Shown here in pieces: positions 62,772 to 64,000 of a DNA stretch of 64,000 nucleotides. Within the stretch, counting starts at the first letter, position 1, and each line of letters begins with the position of its first letter. The translations under genes were made by a program, and so were the position numbers. Location: positions 51,283-115,282 of the forward strand of contig JALOCA010000006.1 of NCBI GenBank assembly GCA_023227965.1, in the 5' to 3' direction. The notes beneath the pieces were generated by a model, which was not told the DNA's origin, did not search any database, and saw nothing but the letters and a program-made list of their open reading frames with translations. This DNA is from Lentimicrobiaceae bacterium (GTDB lineage Bacteria > Bacteroidota > Bacteroidia > Bacteroidales > JALOCA01).

Positions 62772-64000
62772 ATGTATTGCAACAGTATTTCCGGTTATTC
62801 GCGGTTATTAACCCGAGAGGTACCGATTGGCGACGTACCTGTAGGTGGAGACAATCCCATTCGCGTGCAGAGCATGACCAACACTCCGACCCTCGATACC
62901 CGAGCCACGGTAAACCAGGCAATACGTATGATAGAAACCGGTTGTGAGTACGTCAGGATAACTGTACCGGGAATAAAAGAAGCTGAAAACCTTGCCTTTA
63001 TAAAGAAGGAGTTGTTAAAAAAAGGCTATCACACACCACTTATTGCCGATATTCATTTTAATCCTGCTGTTGCAGAAATAGCCGCCCGGCTTGTAGAAAA
63101 AGTACGTATTAACCCCGGTAACTATGCCGATAAAAAGCAGTTTCACGAAATTGCATTTACCGATAGCGAATACACTGCCGAACTGGAAAGAATACGGGAA
63201 AGATTACATCCACTGATACGCATTTGCAAAGAATATGGTACAGCGCTTCGTATTGGTAGTAACCACGGTTCGCTTTCCGACCGCATCCTTAGTCGCTTTG
63301 GAGATACTCCTGAAGGCATGGCAGAATCGGCAATGGAATTTATACGAATCTGTGAAGATTTGGAATTTCATAACATAGTCCTTTCGATGAAATCGAGCAA
63401 TGTACGGGTGATGGTACAAGCTACCCGACTACTGGTAAGCAAAATGCAACAGGGGAACACGGTGTACCCTTTGCATCTCGGTGTAACCGAAGCTGGCGAT
63501 GCCGAAGAAGGAAGAATAAAATCGGCAGCCGGTATTTGTACACTTTTAACCGACGGTATAGGTGATACAATTCGTGTTTCGTTGACCGAAGAGCCCGAAA
63601 AGGAAATCCCGGTAGCCAAAGCCCTCGTAAAATATATTGAAAAGTTCAAAAATACTCCTCATTTTACGAAAAATGAGGCATTACCATTTAACCCTTTTGC
63701 ATATGCAAGACGAAAAACAAAGCCGATTGTAAATATCGGAGGGGCACTCCCTCCCGTTGTGATCAGCCACACAAAGAAAATACCTGAAGGAGTCCATGTT
63801 TTTGACAACGATAGCGTCAATATTGTAGCCGCTTTCCGGAATTTTATTTCCCAAAAGGATGCTGAAAAAGATACTTCTCCGGTAATTATAAAAAGGAAAT
63901 ATTCCGGTTTGGGGTTACCGGATTTTATAATAACTGCCGCCGCCGATTGTACACCCCTGTTTATTGATGGGCTTGCCGACGGATTATGTTTACAGGCAGA
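62772..64000 (+). CDS. ispG: 4-hydroxy-3-methylbut-2-enyl diphosphate synthase, 3' end outside window
   Basis: 409 codons are visible from the ATG at 62772. The IspG barrel begins LLTREVPIGDVPVGGDNPIR and continues VQSMTNTPTLDTRATVNQAI, CEYVRITVPGIKEAENLAFI, IADIHFNPAVAEIAARLVEK, VRINPGNYADKK and ALRIGSNHGSLSDRILSRFG. LHLGVTEAGDAEEGRIKSAA and DGIGDTIRVSLTEEPEKEIP lie near its end. Beyond residue ~300 (PFNPFAYARRKTKPIVNIGG) begins the long insert of the Bacteroidota/plant type, before the Fe-S C-domain that lies outside the window. It catalyses reductive ring opening of MEcPP to HMBPP in the MEP isoprenoid pathway with a 4Fe-4S cluster. Confidence 0.96.
   Translation, partial: MYCNSISGYSRLLTREVPIGDVPVGGDNPIRVQSMTNTPTLDTRATVNQAIRMIETGCEYVRITVPGIKEAENLAFIKKELLKKGYHTPLIADIHFNPAVAEIAARLVEKVRINPGNYADKKQFHEIAFTDSEYTAELERIRERLHPLIRICKEYGTALRIGSNHGSLSDRILSRFGDTPEGMAESAMEFIRICEDLEFHNIVLSMKSSNVRVMVQATRLLVSKMQQGNTVYPLHLGVTEAGDAEEGRIKSAAGICTLLTDGIGDTIRVSLTEEPEKEIPVAKALVKYIEKFKNTPHFTKNEALPFNPFAYARRKTKPIVNIGGALPPVVISHTKKIPEGVHVFDNDSVNIVAAFRNFISQKDAEKDTSPVIIKRKYSGLGLPDFIITAAADCTPLFIDGLADGLCLQA

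Overview
This window is chromosomal DNA from a member of the Bacteroidota. The evidence is consistent: Bacteroides-type promoters (TAnnTTTG) before many genes, SusC-like and other TonB-dependent receptors, an M56/BlaI pair, DUF4301, the long Bacteroidota form of PurM, an IspG, and five surface or secreted proteins with type IX secretion (T9SS) C-terminal signals. One of these is the gliding-motility-associated type B signal. The T9SS cargo and AT-rich intergenic DNA suggest a free-living or environmental Bacteroidales-like lineage rather than a gut Bacteroides; the genus cannot be read from the sequence.

Layout. 0-8.4 kb (mostly minus strand): a partial M56 sensor peptidase overlapping a BlaI repressor, a PIF1/RecD-like helicase with an HRDC domain, an orphan SusC-like receptor, peptidase E, and two tRNA-Leu genes with a terminator. 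8.5-16.1 kb (plus): DUF4301, then a heavy-metal efflux operon made of a small Cys/His-rich protein, a CusA pump fused to a CusC/TolC-like channel, and a CusB adaptor. 16.1-20.7 kb: pdxH, a SanA/YdcF-like protein, and thrS-infC-rpmI-rplT. infC appears to start with AUA. 20.9-24.2 kb (minus): a second metal module (HYC_CC_PP-type protein, TonB receptor, secreted HMA protein). 24.5-31 kb (plus): typA, then a TonB receptor translationally coupled to a YfiR-PAS-histidine kinase gene that carries a one-base frameshift. 31-36 kb (minus): a CPA2 antiporter and a large membrane protein. 36.6-42.3 kb (plus): TatA, a PorE-like OmpA protein with a degenerate retropepsin tail, the tight purM-VOC-VOC-Nudix unit, and rpmB. 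42.4-48.2 kb: three T9SS cargo proteins and a small membrane protein. 48.3-54.3 kb: a PLP enzyme with an in-frame amber codon, a GxxExxY cassette bounded by inverted repeats, YgfK and a YgfJ/MobA-like nucleotidyltransferase. These resemble part of the E. coli ygf selenium/molybdenum-hydroxylase cluster. 54.3-55.9 kb: a repeat-built locus with a small membrane-protein gene between inverted repeats, two direct copies of a ~200-bp MITE-like element, and between those copies an array of thirteen 42-bp units, each with a hairpin. 56.1-64 kb: a T9SS protein, an AddA-like helicase-nuclease and a TerB-DnaJ protein in one unit, a LiaF-like protein, a haem-motif T9SS protein, and the start of ispG.

The most unusual structures are the 42-bp hairpin array with its flanking elements, the inactive aspartic-protease domain fused to OmpA, the TonB receptor-YfiR-kinase operon, the AUA-initiated infC, and the ygfK region, which carries a nonsense codon, an inserted cassette and an in-frame palindromic insertion. 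No complete novel defence or CRISPR system is visible.
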